A DNA stretch of 64,000 nt. It comes from Desulfobacter postgatei 2ac9. GTDB lineage: Bacteria; Desulfobacterota; Desulfobacteria; Desulfobacterales; Desulfobacteraceae. The translations under genes and the position numbers were made by a program. Below, piece after piece: positions 34,406 through 43,426 of the stretch. The DNA is taken from positions 140,549 to 204,548 of the forward strand of contig NZ_CM001488.1 in NCBI RefSeq assembly GCF_000233695.2, given 5' to 3'. The notes under the pieces are model-generated. The model was not told the DNA's origin. It saw only the letters and a program-made list of their open reading frames with translations, and made no database searches. The first letter of the stretch is position 1; each line of letters opens with the position of its first letter.

Positions 34406-35122
34406 ATGCAAAAAAACTATTACCTTGTTTTAGGAATTCCTTCAGAAGCAACACCGGATGATATCAAAGACGCATATCGAAAACTTGTCAAAGAGTTTCA
34501 TCCGGATCATTACGGCGGAGATAACCATTCTCCCTTTCTTGACATCCAGGAGGCATATTCAGTACTGTCCGATCCATCTAAAAGACGTGTCCATGATCTT
34601 GAGGTTTTAATACAAAAAGATAAGTTAAGATCCCGGTATGCAGAAAGTATCCAATCGGGCCCGGGCAGACAAGCAGAACCTCTAATCCCTGGTCAGCAAC
34701 AGCCCGTGAATTTGGGGGCGGCAAGCCTTGCCAGGTCTTTTCATACGTATCAATCGTCATTTGATGAATTATTTGACAAGATATTCAGCAATTTCAGCCA
34801 GACACCAGGTCCTAAAAGCGAACATCCTGAGAACCTCAATGTTGTTATCACGCTGACACCTTTACAGGCGTTTCAGGGTGGACGAATCAAAATAACACTG
34901 CCGGCGCAACTCAAATGTCCGGCCTGTTCCGGGCAAGGATGGGTTGGCATGTACGAATGCCGGCGATGTCGTGGTCAAGGTGTTGTGTCAGGCGAGTATC
35001 CTGTCATGATCAACTACCCTTCAGGTATATCAGACCATCATTTGGTTCAATTGCCGCTGGATACGTATGGAATTAAAAATTTTTATTTAACGGTACATTT
35101 TCGTATCAGTGAAATCCTTTAA
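34406..35122 (+). CDS. Short DnaJ-type co-chaperone with half zinc finger
   Basis: A 238-residue J-domain protein: J domain at 1-65 with HPD (KEFHPDHYGGD), then a low-complexity linker, then one pair of CxxCxGxG-type zinc motifs (CPACSGQG, CRRCRGQG) and a shortened C-terminal beta domain. Classical DnaJ is about 370-380 residues and has four such motifs, so this is a reduced form. J proteins stimulate Hsp70 ATPase. Strong AGGAGGTGAT precedes the ATG. Neighbouring Hsp20 gene suggests a heat-shock cluster. Confidence 0.82.
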   Translation: MQKNYYLVLGIPSEATPDDIKDAYRKLVKEFHPDHYGGDNHSPFLDIQEAYSVLSDPSKRRVHDLEVLIQKDKLRSRYAESIQSGPGRQAEPLIPGQQQPVNLGAASLARSFHTYQSSFDELFDKIFSNFSQTPGPKSEHPENLNVVITLTPLQAFQGGRIKITLPAQLKCPACSGQGWVGMYECRRCRGQGVVSGEYPVMINYPSGISDHHLVQLPLDTYGIKNFYLTVHFRISEIL

Positions 35123-35163
35123 ACTAAAATTTTTTTTATAGACCAAATGAGCAATTTGAAAAA

Positions 35164-35190
35164 AGACCCGGTTCTGATTGAACCGGGTCT
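35164..35190 (-). terminator. Intrinsic terminator in the dnaJ-hsp20 convergent gap
   Basis: Perfect 11-base arms AGACCCGGTTC / GAACCGGGTCT around TGATT. An A-run on the left gives a U-run for minus-strand transcripts, so it most likely ends the hsp20 message. Confidence 0.75.
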
Positions 35191-35202
35191 CGTGTTGAGC
35201 CA

Positions 35203-35304
35203 TCACCTGCCTGAACCTTGATCCGGCGAGGGCATGCATTTCCTGTCCTTGGGCAGTGTCAGACGGAGAACGCCGTCCTTTTTGAATAAAGTTTGTGGCA
35301 ATTC
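35203..35304 (-). pseudogene. Hsp20-like C-terminal fragment
   Basis: Minus-strand reading gives ELPQTLFKKDGVLRLTLPKD and a short tail before a TGA at 35203-35205. FKKDGVLRLTLPK is the hallmark C-terminal strand of the alpha-crystallin domain. It lies just 20 bases after the stop of the intact hsp20, so it is probably what remains of a tandem second copy. Confidence 0.6.
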
Positions 35305-35323
35305 ATTAAAACACTGCATGGTT

Positions 35324-35890
35324 TCATGCGGTTTTCACCTCAATCTGTTTTACGTTGGATTTCGGCAGTGCCTTTCTGGGCATGGTTACAGTCAATACGC
35401 CTGTTTTAAATGTAGCCTTGACTTTGTCCTGATCCGCATCTTCGGGAAGGGACAAAATCCTCTGGAAAGAACCGTAAGAACGTTCCATCCGGTAAAAATT
35501 TTTTTCCTTTTCTTCTTTTTCCTGTTTCTTTTCACCGCTGATGGTCAGGGTATCGTTAATGATTTCCAGTTTGACATCCTTTTCATCCACACCGGGTATC
35601 TCAACGGTAACGGTATATTCCTTGTCAGTGGCGCCAAGATCCAGGGTGGGTTTCAGTATGCCGTCGGCAAAAGTTGGAACCAACGACTGGTCAGGGCTGA
35701 ATGGAGACAGCCCGAACCCGCGAAACGCCCGATCAAAGAGCTGGTCAATTTCCTGATGAAACTGCTCTAGCGGATGGGCAGGAACGCTTGCGCTTTTTCC
35801 TGTTTTTTCACGTGCTACCGGCACCATTTTACCCGCATCCTCTTCCTCTTTTTTAAACCAGTTCCAGGGTACCCATTTTTTAATGTTCAT
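35324..35890 (-). CDS. Hsp20/alpha-crystallin small heat-shock protein
   Basis: A 188-residue small heat-shock protein: hydrophobic N-terminal arm (MNIKKWVPWNWFKKEEED), alpha-crystallin domain at about 75-170 (TVTVEIPGVDEKDVKLEIINDTL, shown partly as PGVDEKDVKLEI; FKTGVLTVTMPR) and a C-terminal tail. Holds unfolding proteins in soluble oligomers. The ATG at 35890 is preceded by GAGGAGGTATACG. An IS1380 element sits 41 bases upstream, probably displacing its native promoter. Confidence 0.92.
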   Translation of the reverse strand: MNIKKWVPWNWFKKEEEDAGKMVPVAREKTGKSASVPAHPLEQFHQEIDQLFDRAFRGFGLSPFSPDQSLVPTFADGILKPTLDLGATDKEYTVTVEIPGVDEKDVKLEIINDTLTISGEKKQEKEEKEKNFYRMERSYGSFQRILSLPEDADQDKVKATFKTGVLTVTMPRKALPKSNVKQIEVKTA

Positions 35891-35931
35891 CGTATACCTC
35901 CTCTGTTTAGGTTTAAAACTATTACTTTTTA

Positions 35932-37655
35932 CCTGAGTTAGCGGCATAAAGATTGCTTTTTTAATTATAACATATTGAAATTTTAATATAAAATTAATAC
36001 AATGGCATTAAAAAAACATTCACTTCGGAGGTGAAGACCGATGCCGACCACTATCAATGTAAAACATGGAAATGAAAACCTTGTCAGTCAAAGCGGATTG
36101 CTCCCTGTAGGTGCATTGCTTAAGTCGATTAATTTTGCCCAGCGGTTCAAAAATTTACCGGATGTACATTGTGTTGATCCTAATATTTCTCATGGAGAGA
36201 TCCTTTCGTCCATGTTGGGACTTATTTGTGTTGGTAAGCCAGACTATATCGCTATTGAAATTTTCAGGCAGGATCCATTTTTCTTTACACAATCTCTGGG
36301 AATCAGCAATTGTCCTTCTCAATCAACATTGCGTGAACGCATTGACCTGATCGGGGAATCTGCCAATGAACTTATCAAGGAGGCTTCAGTTGAAATGATT
36401 CGAGGCAAAGCACCCGCCATTTCACCGGTTCAGACGAGTGTCGGCAATTATATTCCCTTAGATCTGGACGTTAGCCCTTTTGACAATTCAAAAACGAAAA
36501 AAGAGGGAGTTTCCAGGACATACAAAGGCTGTGATGGCTATGCACCAATGTTCGGATATTTAGGAACTGAAGGATACTTAATCAATGTAGAGCTTAGAGA
36601 AGGCAGCCAGCATTGTCAAAAAAACACCCCGGAATTCATTCAAGAAATATTAAAATTAACCAGGCAGATTACCCAGGAACCTCTTCTTATCCGTCTTGAT
36701 TCAGGAAATGACAGTCAGGATAATTTTGAAGTAATAAAAACATGCGAAGGTGTTGATGTCTTGGTTAAGCGCAATTTACGTAAAGAATCTTTGGATGGTT
36801 GGCTTATCCTGGCCCAGAATACTGAAAGCGTTAGATTGATTCGCTGTGGACACAAAAGTGTGTGGGTCGGGCAAACAACTGTTGACCCAAAAGGGCGGGC
36901 ATTGCCACGTCCGATTGTCTTCAAAGTGACTGAACGATATGAAGAAAAAGGGGAGCCCCTGCTTTTTCCCACAATTGAAGTCGAGACCTATTGGGTTACC
37001 ATCGCCGGGCTGAGCCCCCAAGAGGTCATCAATTTATACCATGATCATGGAACCAGTGAACAATTTCATTCAGAAATCAAAAGTGATCTTGGGTTAGAAC
37101 GCTTCCCCAGTTGCCGTTTTAGCAGCAACAGCCTGATTCTCCATCTTGCTCTTTTGGCGTATAACATTCTTAGAATCATAGGCCAAATTAGCCTTGAGGA
37201 GCAGGATGAGAACAATCTTCCGATCAACCGTAGAAAAAAAGTCTCACGAAGGAGGTTAAGAACAGTTATGCAGGATTTAATGTATATGGCTGGCCGTTTA
37301 ATATATAGTGGTCGGCGGTGGAGCATTTCATTTGGTAAGATCAACCCGTTTGCCCAATTGGCTGAGAACGTATTGTACCGGTTACGTTGTTCTCCAGGAT
37401 AAGCACATTATTGGGTAAAAAATCGGGATGGAGAAGTTATGCGCAGAGCGCTAATGGTGAACTGTGCCTATCTGGCGTGATTTGACCATGGGTAATCAAG
37501 TATAGTTCAGTAAAAAAATGGATTAGCTAAGATTGCTGGCCAATAAGTCATCAAATATGATCTTGGGTCAGGGTTTGCAGAGGCCAAGCCTCAGCAGATT
37601 TTTATGTATCAGAGCGCAAGGGTTGGCTAAGCAAATTTTATGCCGGGAATCCAGG
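35932..37655 (+). mobile_element. IS1380-family insertion sequence, copy 1 (intact, 1724 bp)
   Basis: Ends are CCTGAGTTAGCGGC and GCCGGGAATCCAGG (10 of 14 matching as inverted repeats). Flanking 5-bp target duplications TTTTA are at 35927-35931 and 37656-37660. It carries one uninterrupted transposase. It is nearly identical to the copy at 49515-51239. Inserted between the starts of an intact minus-strand hsp20 and a plus-strand hsp20-like fragment. Confidence 0.92.
36041..37402 (+). CDS. IS1380-family transposase (copy 1, intact)
   Basis: A 453-residue DDE transposase. Visible family segments: LDLDVSPFDNSKTKKEG with the first catalytic Asp region, LLIRLDSGNDSQDNFE with the second, and HDHGTSEQFHSEIKSDLGLERFPS with the catalytic Glu region. 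Start ATG at 36041 follows GGAGGTGAAGACCG. No frameshift, so this copy could be active and could supply transposase to copy 2. Confidence 0.92.
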   Translation: MPTTINVKHGNENLVSQSGLLPVGALLKSINFAQRFKNLPDVHCVDPNISHGEILSSMLGLICVGKPDYIAIEIFRQDPFFFTQSLGISNCPSQSTLRERIDLIGESANELIKEASVEMIRGKAPAISPVQTSVGNYIPLDLDVSPFDNSKTKKEGVSRTYKGCDGYAPMFGYLGTEGYLINVELREGSQHCQKNTPEFIQEILKLTRQITQEPLLIRLDSGNDSQDNFEVIKTCEGVDVLVKRNLRKESLDGWLILAQNTESVRLIRCGHKSVWVGQTTVDPKGRALPRPIVFKVTERYEEKGEPLLFPTIEVETYWVTIAGLSPQEVINLYHDHGTSEQFHSEIKSDLGLERFPSCRFSSNSLILHLALLAYNILRIIGQISLEEQDENNLPINRRKKVSRRRLRTVMQDLMYMAGRLIYSGRRWSISFGKINPFAQLAENVLYRLRCSPG

Positions 37656-37733
37656 TTTTATTTTTTTATAAAAAATAATGTGACCGTTTTCTGTGTCAAG
37701 ATTTATTTCTGATTATATTCAAGGAGGAGAATT

Positions 37734-37820
37734 ATGTTTACAACAATGAGTGAGATTGAAAGATTGTTCGGGACCATGAATCTTCTTCAGAAAAAACTGA
37801 ACACCCTTTATATACTTTGA
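37734..37820 (+). pseudogene. Hsp20-like N-terminal fragment
   Basis: A well-formed start (AAGGAGGAGAATT then ATG) and 28 codons reading MFTTMSEIERLFGTMNLLQK before a TGA. The pattern (short arm, FGTM.LLQ..LN.L) resembles the N-terminus of Desulfobacterota Hsp20 proteins. The alpha-crystallin domain is gone. Without the IS, its start and that of the intact hsp20 would lie about 115 bases apart, divergent. Confidence 0.45.
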
Positions 37821-37933
37821 TTAACCATTTGAAATTTAATATCAATTTATGAACGAGTGACATGGAATCCCCCTGTCCTTAAAGGCCATACACCAAACTT
37901 AATCATTTAATTTAATTATCCTTAATACTTTCC

Positions 37934-37963
37934 TTGACAAAAAGTATCTTCCTATCCTACATT
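37934..37963 (+). promoter_or_regulatory. Predicted aconitase promoter
   Basis: TTGACA (37934-37939), 18-base spacer, TACATT (37958-37963). The spacer ends in TTCCTATCC, identical in sequence and position to the predicted ATP-citrate lyase promoter at 11790-11819. Predicted transcript start is about 135 bases before the ATG. Confidence 0.65.
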
Positions 37964-38106
37964 CTCGAATCGTGAGTGGTGTGCTTGCAGCTCATAACAA
38001 TCGTACTAACACAGGGGCAAAGATTTAAGTCCTCGGCTTAAGAGGGTGAATTCCGTCTGGATCGAGGCATTAATCATAACCATAACCATAAATAAAGAGA
38101 GGTAAA

Positions 38107-40023
38107 ATGAGCGCTTTAAGTTTGACACATAAGATCCTCAAGGATCACCTGGTTGAACCTGCTGCATTGCCGGCACCCGGGGAATTGATCAAAATCAAGA
38201 TTGATGAAGCTTTCACCCAGGATGCCACCGGTACCATGTGTATGCTTCAGCTGGAAGCAATGGGTGTATCTAAAGTAAAGCCCCTTTCTGTGAACTTTGT
38301 TGATCACAGTATGCTTCAATCCGGTTTCAGAAACCCGGATGACCATCAGTACCTGAGAACGGTTGCCGCAAAACTCGGTATCATCTTCTCCCCCCCCGGA
38401 ACCGGTATCTGCCATTTCACAAACATGGAAAACTTTGTTAAACCCGGTATGACAGGTGTTGGCGCTGACAGCCATACCGTTAATGCCGGTGGTTGTAGTG
38501 CTATCTTCATGGGTGCAGGCGGATATGACGTTGCCCTGGCAATGGCTACCGGCATGTACACCATGCCCATGCCCAAGGTGACCAGGGTTAACCTGACCGG
38601 CAAACTGCCCAAAAACTGTATGGGCATGGATGTCATCCTGAAGATGCTCGAAATTGTATCCGTAAAAGGCGGCAAGGGCATTATCTTTGAATATGCAGGC
38701 CCGGGCGTTAAAACCCTCTCCTTGACCGAACGTGCCACCATCACCAACATGGGCGCTGAAATGGGTGCCACCACCTCTATCTTCCCCAGTGATGAAAACA
38801 CCAAGGCTTTCCTGGAAAGCCGCGGCCGCGGCGGCGACTACAAAGCAATGTCCGCAGACGAAGGCGCTTCCTATGACGCTGAAATCAATATTAACCTGTC
38901 TGAAATCGAACCGCTGATCGCCATCTATCCCTCTCCGGGCAATGTTGAAAAAGTTAAAGATCATGCCGGAACCAAAATTCACCAGGTTTGTATCGGTTCC
39001 TGCACCAACAGCTCTTTTGAAAACATCGCAACCTTTGCAGAAACGCTTAAAGGCAAACGTGTAAAGGTTGACACCCTGCTCTATCCCGGTTCCAGATCCG
39101 TTGCCATGCAGCTTGCAGACGCAGGGTACATCAAAATGATGTTCGCTTCCGGTGTCAGGATCATGGAAAATGGCTGTGGCGCTTGTATCGGCCAGGGCGG
39201 TTCCCCCCCAAGCGAAGGTATCACTCTGAGAACCTTCAACCGTAACTTCCCGAAACGTTCAGGAACAGACGATGCCAAGTGTCACCTGATCAGCCCGCTT
39301 GTTGCAGCTGCCAGTGCCCTGACCGGTGAAATCACCGTACCCGAAGCAAAAGACATTGCCATCAACGTCGTTCCGCCGGTTATCGACACCGATTCCTTTA
39401 TCATGCCGGATAAAGCCGACAAGTCCGAAGGCATTGTTCGCGGACCCAACATCATGGCTCTGCCTGAGTTCTCTCCCCTGCCCGACGTTGTAAAAGGCGA
39501 AGTTCTGCTGAAACTTGGCGACAACATCAGTACTGACGACATTCAGCCTGCCGGTGTATACCTGCCCCTGCGCTCCAATGTTAAAGAATACGCAATGCAG
39601 GCTACTTACAGACTGGTTGACGGCACCTTCGCAGAACGCGCTGTGGCTCACAGAGACGCCGGCGGAGAAGGCTTCATCATTGGTGCTGAAAACTACGGTC
39701 AGGGAAGTTCCCGTGAACATGCCGCACTTTGCCCAAGATGGCTTGGTATCCGCGCGGTTATCGTTAAATCTTTTGCCCGTATTCATGTGGCCAACCTGGT
39801 TAACTTCGGTATCGTTCCCATGACCTTCAAGAACCCGGCTGACTACGACAAGATCAAACAGGGCGATACGGTATCCTTTGATGCCAAAGATCTGGCCGGC
39901 GACCTGTTCCTTGAAGTCAACGGCCAAAAATTTCCGCTGGAACGCGCTTTTGACTTAGACGTGATCCCCACCCTGAAACTCGGTGGTGCTCTGGCTCAGT
40001 TTAAAGCAACCTTCAAGGGATAA
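38107..40023 (+). CDS. acnA: Aconitate hydratase
   Basis: A 638-residue aconitase that isomerises citrate and isocitrate in the citric acid cycle. [4Fe-4S] ligands are visible in CIGSCTNSSFEN and GCGACIGQGG; the substrate-binding region GVGADSHTVNAGG and the C-terminal swivel domain with GAENYGQGSSREHAA and IHVANLVNFGIVPM are intact. It is shorter than the roughly 890-residue AcnA of enterics and nearer the compact bacterial/mitochondrial-like form; the symbol follows fold, not sure orthology. Works next to ATP-citrate lyase in acetate oxidation. Codon use is that of a highly expressed gene. A terminator follows. Confidence 0.94.
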   Translation: MSALSLTHKILKDHLVEPAALPAPGELIKIKIDEAFTQDATGTMCMLQLEAMGVSKVKPLSVNFVDHSMLQSGFRNPDDHQYLRTVAAKLGIIFSPPGTGICHFTNMENFVKPGMTGVGADSHTVNAGGCSAIFMGAGGYDVALAMATGMYTMPMPKVTRVNLTGKLPKNCMGMDVILKMLEIVSVKGGKGIIFEYAGPGVKTLSLTERATITNMGAEMGATTSIFPSDENTKAFLESRGRGGDYKAMSADEGASYDAEININLSEIEPLIAIYPSPGNVEKVKDHAGTKIHQVCIGSCTNSSFENIATFAETLKGKRVKVDTLLYPGSRSVAMQLADAGYIKMMFASGVRIMENGCGACIGQGGSPPSEGITLRTFNRNFPKRSGTDDAKCHLISPLVAAASALTGEITVPEAKDIAINVVPPVIDTDSFIMPDKADKSEGIVRGPNIMALPEFSPLPDVVKGEVLLKLGDNISTDDIQPAGVYLPLRSNVKEYAMQATYRLVDGTFAERAVAHRDAGGEGFIIGAENYGQGSSREHAALCPRWLGIRAVIVKSFARIHVANLVNFGIVPMTFKNPADYDKIKQGDTVSFDAKDLAGDLFLEVNGQKFPLERAFDLDVIPTLKLGGALAQFKATFKG

Positions 40024-40087
40024 CCGTTGTATAATTAAAGTACAACGCCCGGGAAACACCATTCCTCGGCAGACATAAAATAAAAAG

Positions 40088-40116
40088 GGGGATAATCTGT
40101 GATTATCCCCTTTTTT
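40088..40116 (+). terminator. Intrinsic terminator after aconitase
   Basis: GGGGATAATC / GATTATCCCC with a TGT loop followed by TTTTTT; a textbook rho-independent terminator, A-rich on the left so it may also serve the opposite TSUP gene. Confidence 0.9.
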
Positions 40117-40161
40117 CGTTATAAGGTTTCAAATAGGGATACTCAGTAAATAAACCTGATA

Positions 40162-40959
40162 TTACCAGAACACAGAGATCAGCATCCTTGTACCCACCAC
40201 ATACAGCAGTACGGCAAAAACACGTTTGAGCTTGTCAACGGGCAGGCTGTGGGCAAGTTTTACCCCAATGGGTGCCGTGAGTACCGATGCGGCAACAATT
40301 CCTGCCAGAGCGCCAAGGTTAACAAACCCCAGGGACAGGGGCGGCAGGTTCGGGGCGCCAAGCCCGTTAATCACATATCCTATAAACCCGGCTACGGCAA
40401 TGGGAAACCCAATACCTGCGGAAGTGCCGATGGCTTTGTGAATCTTGGTATTACACCAGGTCAGAAACGGCACGGACAGCGTACCGCCGCCAATACCCAC
40501 AAGACTCGAAAATACGCCGATGATGCTGCCTGCCGCAAAAATTCCTGCAGTGCCGGGGATGTCCCGAGTGGGTTTGGGTTTTATTCCCATAAGCATCTGG
40601 GTGGCCACATAGTATAAAAAAATGCCGAAAAAACATTTAAGAAAATTGGTGGAAAGCATGGAGGCAATCCAGGTTCCTGTAAACGTCCCTACCAGAATAC
40701 CCGGCGTAATTCTGAATACCACAGGCCAGACCACAGCGTTGTGTTTATGATGGGAACGCATGCTGGAAATCGACGTAAACAAAATACTGGCCAACGACGT
40801 GCCCAGGGCCATATGAACAATGACCTCATGGGCCACATTCTGGTGCGTAAAAACCGAAGTGAGCATGGGGACAATCACAAGACCGCCACCAATACCCAGA
40901 AGCCCGGCCAGCACACCGGCCACGCCGCCCACGGCAAGATACAACACTATATAAACCAT
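40162..40959 (-). CDS. TSUP-family (TauE/SafE) membrane transporter
   Basis: A 265-residue integral membrane protein with about seven or eight hydrophobic segments and two related halves, each with a glycine-rich motif (GVLAGLLGIGGGLVIVPML; GVFSSLVGIGGGTLSVPFL). TSUP proteins move sulfur-containing anions such as sulfite, sulfoacetate or thiosulfate, or other anions. In a sulfate reducer export of sulfur oxyanions is plausible, but substrate is unknown. Convergent with aconitase. Confidence 0.88.
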   Translation of the reverse strand: MVYIVLYLAVGGVAGVLAGLLGIGGGLVIVPMLTSVFTHQNVAHEVIVHMALGTSLASILFTSISSMRSHHKHNAVVWPVVFRITPGILVGTFTGTWIASMLSTNFLKCFFGIFLYYVATQMLMGIKPKPTRDIPGTAGIFAAGSIIGVFSSLVGIGGGTLSVPFLTWCNTKIHKAIGTSAGIGFPIAVAGFIGYVINGLGAPNLPPLSLGFVNLGALAGIVAASVLTAPIGVKLAHSLPVDKLKRVFAVLLYVVGTRMLISVFW

Positions 40960-41072
40960 CTATCACTCCTTTATCCGTAATCAATTGCACAAAAATGACG
41001 AATATATAAAATCAAGGCAAAAAGCAATGAATAGTTCCCTGTGTCGGCCATTGTAACGAATAGTACAATTCA

Positions 41073-42179
41073 TCAATTACCAAACAAGCGCTTAAAGATA
41101 TCCCCGCCATGGGGTTCATTATTATAAAGCCTGCCATTACTGGTCTGCAGAAAAGCATTGAGCGGAATGGATTCCTGCCGGATGAACCCTCTATCGGGTA
41201 AAGACCCATTGCTTACCATTTCTATGACGGCACAGGCCGAGGCTGCCGTAGTCCAGGAAATGGCCCGGTAAATCCGGCCTGCTATCTCAACGGGATAAAA
41301 GGCTCTGACATATTCATCCCGCATAAGGCTGCCTTTCACGCCTTCCACTGAGGCATGAATAAAGACAACATCATCGCTGACAGGCGGCTTAGCATTAGCC
41401 AGGAGATTTCCGACATACTGACGATCCTCCCGCATAAGCAGTTCATGGAAAATAAAGTTCATGAGCTTTGCGTGACCAGGATACCGGATTGTTTTATAAT
41501 CAATATTTTTAGCCCTGCCCGCATATGTGTCGCACATGGTGCCAAGCCCTCCTGAGGTTGTAAAGGCTTCCAACTGTACCCCGTTTATAACAATGGTCTC
41601 TAACCACTCCAGGGGAGAAATACATTTTTTCTCACCATTTTCAAGGACCTCACAGTCATTGAGATACTCGTTAACCACCCCTTCCGGTGACCAGTTGAAC
41701 GCATATCCCAAAAGCCCTGTTGGATGGTGGGGAAGGGCCCCGACCCGTAGTCTGATATGGCGAATTTTTTCAAATTGTTCTGCAAGTGATGCCCCGATGA
41801 TACAGATAAAACCAGGAGCCAAGCCGCATTGTGGAACCATAGCTGATTTGGCATCTTTACTCATGGTAATAATTGCTTTTGTGGTAGGAACGTCCTCGGT
41901 CAGGTCAAAATAATGAATGCCTTTTTTGCAAACGACCGAGGCGATCTTTTTATTTAAATGATAGGGCATACAGGAAATGACGGCATCCATACCCAACAGC
42001 TCTTCTTCCAGTTTTTCTATTTTGCCTATATCCATGGCTTTGGAGGGAAACGGCAGCCCATCTTTTTCCCTCAGAGCGACTCCGGTTACCTCAAAACCGG
42101 TTTCTTTGAGCAGGGTGCCCACCAAAGCCCCTACTTTTCCCAATCCCAATACCATGATTTTTTTAATCTTCTGTTCCAT
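41073..42179 (-). CDS. Saccharopine dehydrogenase-like NAD(P)-binding protein
   Basis: A 368-residue protein with an N-terminal Rossmann fold (IMVLGLGKVGALVGTLLKETG) and a C-terminal domain of the LYS9/saccharopine dehydrogenase class (PQCGLAPGFICIIGASLA, FTTSGGLGTMCDTYAG, YKTIRYPGHAKLM). Related enzymes act on saccharopine, lysine or carboxynorspermidine. No lysine or polyamine genes are adjacent, so the substrate is not known. The gene stands alone. Confidence 0.8.
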   Translation of the reverse strand: MEQKIKKIMVLGLGKVGALVGTLLKETGFEVTGVALREKDGLPFPSKAMDIGKIEKLEEELLGMDAVISCMPYHLNKKIASVVCKKGIHYFDLTEDVPTTKAIITMSKDAKSAMVPQCGLAPGFICIIGASLAEQFEKIRHIRLRVGALPHHPTGLLGYAFNWSPEGVVNEYLNDCEVLENGEKKCISPLEWLETIVINGVQLEAFTTSGGLGTMCDTYAGRAKNIDYKTIRYPGHAKLMNFIFHELLMREDRQYVGNLLANAKPPVSDDVVFIHASVEGVKGSLMRDEYVRAFYPVEIAGRIYRAISWTTAASACAVIEMVSNGSLPDRGFIRQESIPLNAFLQTSNGRLYNNEPHGGDIFKRLFGN

Positions 42180-42302
42180 ATGTCTTCCTATTTTCTGTTG
42201 TTGCCGAAGAGCGTATCAGGGATAAACTTCAAATTAAGTTCAATATAAACGCAAAACCCATGAAATATGAAGGGATAAGTTATCGCAATAAAAATTGATC
42301 TG

Positions 42303-43313
42303 TTATTGATTGGGTGCCGGAGGCCCGAACTTGAGATTTTCAAAACCATACCAGGCAGCACCATGCAGGGCTGCCTTGGGATCAAGAATCACATGGACGG
42401 GCATATCGGCGCACAATGAAACAAACCGTCCCTTGTCGGCGATACGGCCTAAAAAATCAGGTTGAGTCAACCTTTTGAGGATGCGCAGCGGCATGCCGCC
42501 GCCAAGATAGATGCCGCCTGTGGGCAGAAGCGTCACAGCCATATTGCCGGTGATTGTGCCAAGGGCATGGACAAACATATCCAGTGTGGCCACGCAAATA
42601 TCAGCCTCTTTTTTAAGGGCGGTCTCCACAATTACCGGGGTTCTGTCTGCCGCTGCAGCCAGTTTTTCCTTTAGCCAGGCAGGTTCCGGAAAAATTTTCT
42701 TTTCCAGAAAATACTCATAAATATTGGGTAGCTGACTGCCCGAGCATACGCGTTCAAAACTGACATGGCCGTAGCGCCGGGTTAAAAACGCCAGAAGGTT
42801 AACCTCCCGGGAATCCCGTGGAGAAAAGGCCGTATGTCCCCCCTCGCTGGCAAAGGCACGGTAACGGGCACCTGTCCAGACCAGAAAGGCAATGCCCAGG
42901 CCCGTGCCCGGAGCAACAATCGCCATGTTTCCCAAAGGGTCCGATTTTCCCGGATTCAATGTAAACAGGGCGCCTTTGTCCAGATGGGGCACTGCAACGG
43001 CAATGGCTTTCAAATCATTAATCAAAGAGACCTCAGGGATACCGCAGCTCTTTTTAATTTCATCGGCGCTGATCTCCCAGGGCAGATTGGTGATCCGGCA
43101 ACGGCGGTTTTTTACCGTCCCTGCCACCCCGAAACAGGCAGCTTGGGGGGTTGCACCGGTATGATCTAAAAACTCTTTAAGAATGGTTTCAAAACATGCA
43201 TAATCTGCATTTTTAAAGCGGGTTTCGTAAACCGGATTTGCCGGCACTTGCGTTTTGCCGGCATAAATCGCAAGCACTGTTTTTGTGCCGCCGACATCCC
43301 CTGCAAGAATCAT
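42303..43313 (-). CDS. glk: Glucokinase
   Basis: A 336-residue hexokinase-fold enzyme phosphorylating glucose with ATP. Phosphate-1 motif GDVGGTKTVLAIY at the N-terminus, catalytic LINDLKAIAVAVP, VAPGTGLGIAFL, and glucose-contact EGGHTAFSPRD; LGGGMPLRIL near the C-terminus. I take the ATG at 43313 (MILAGDVGG) with GGGGGGAAGG upstream rather than an in-frame start at 43367. Sugar metabolism is limited in Desulfobacter-like organisms, so it may serve storage-polysaccharide turnover. Confidence 0.9.
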   Translation of the reverse strand: MILAGDVGGTKTVLAIYAGKTQVPANPVYETRFKNADYACFETILKEFLDHTGATPQAACFGVAGTVKNRRCRITNLPWEISADEIKKSCGIPEVSLINDLKAIAVAVPHLDKGALFTLNPGKSDPLGNMAIVAPGTGLGIAFLVWTGARYRAFASEGGHTAFSPRDSREVNLLAFLTRRYGHVSFERVCSGSQLPNIYEYFLEKKIFPEPAWLKEKLAAAADRTPVIVETALKKEADICVATLDMFVHALGTITGNMAVTLLPTGGIYLGGGMPLRILKRLTQPDFLGRIADKGRFVSLCADMPVHVILDPKAALHGAAWYGFENLKFGPPAPNQ

Positions 43314-43426
43314 GGGCCTTCCCCCCTGTGCAATAAAAAAGGTTAGGAATCTGTTTGACAATGACATTTCTTATATATATAGGCTTTTTGCAACAAGTTG
43401 AGGAGCGTTAATAAGGAAAATACTAT

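Larger units (their letters stand above)
37661..38106. other. Intergenic region between IS1380 copy 1 and aconitase
   Basis: Holds the hsp20-like fragment (37734-37820), then the predicted aconitase promoter (37934-37963), a leader of about 140 bases, and a small CATAAC repeat near 38077-38090 before the ribosome-binding site AGAGAGG. No other gene seen. Confidence 0.6.

Noticed and set aside
38116-38982. A 288-codon minus-strand frame across aconitase
   Set aside because: Antisense to conserved aconitase motifs, no domain of its own.
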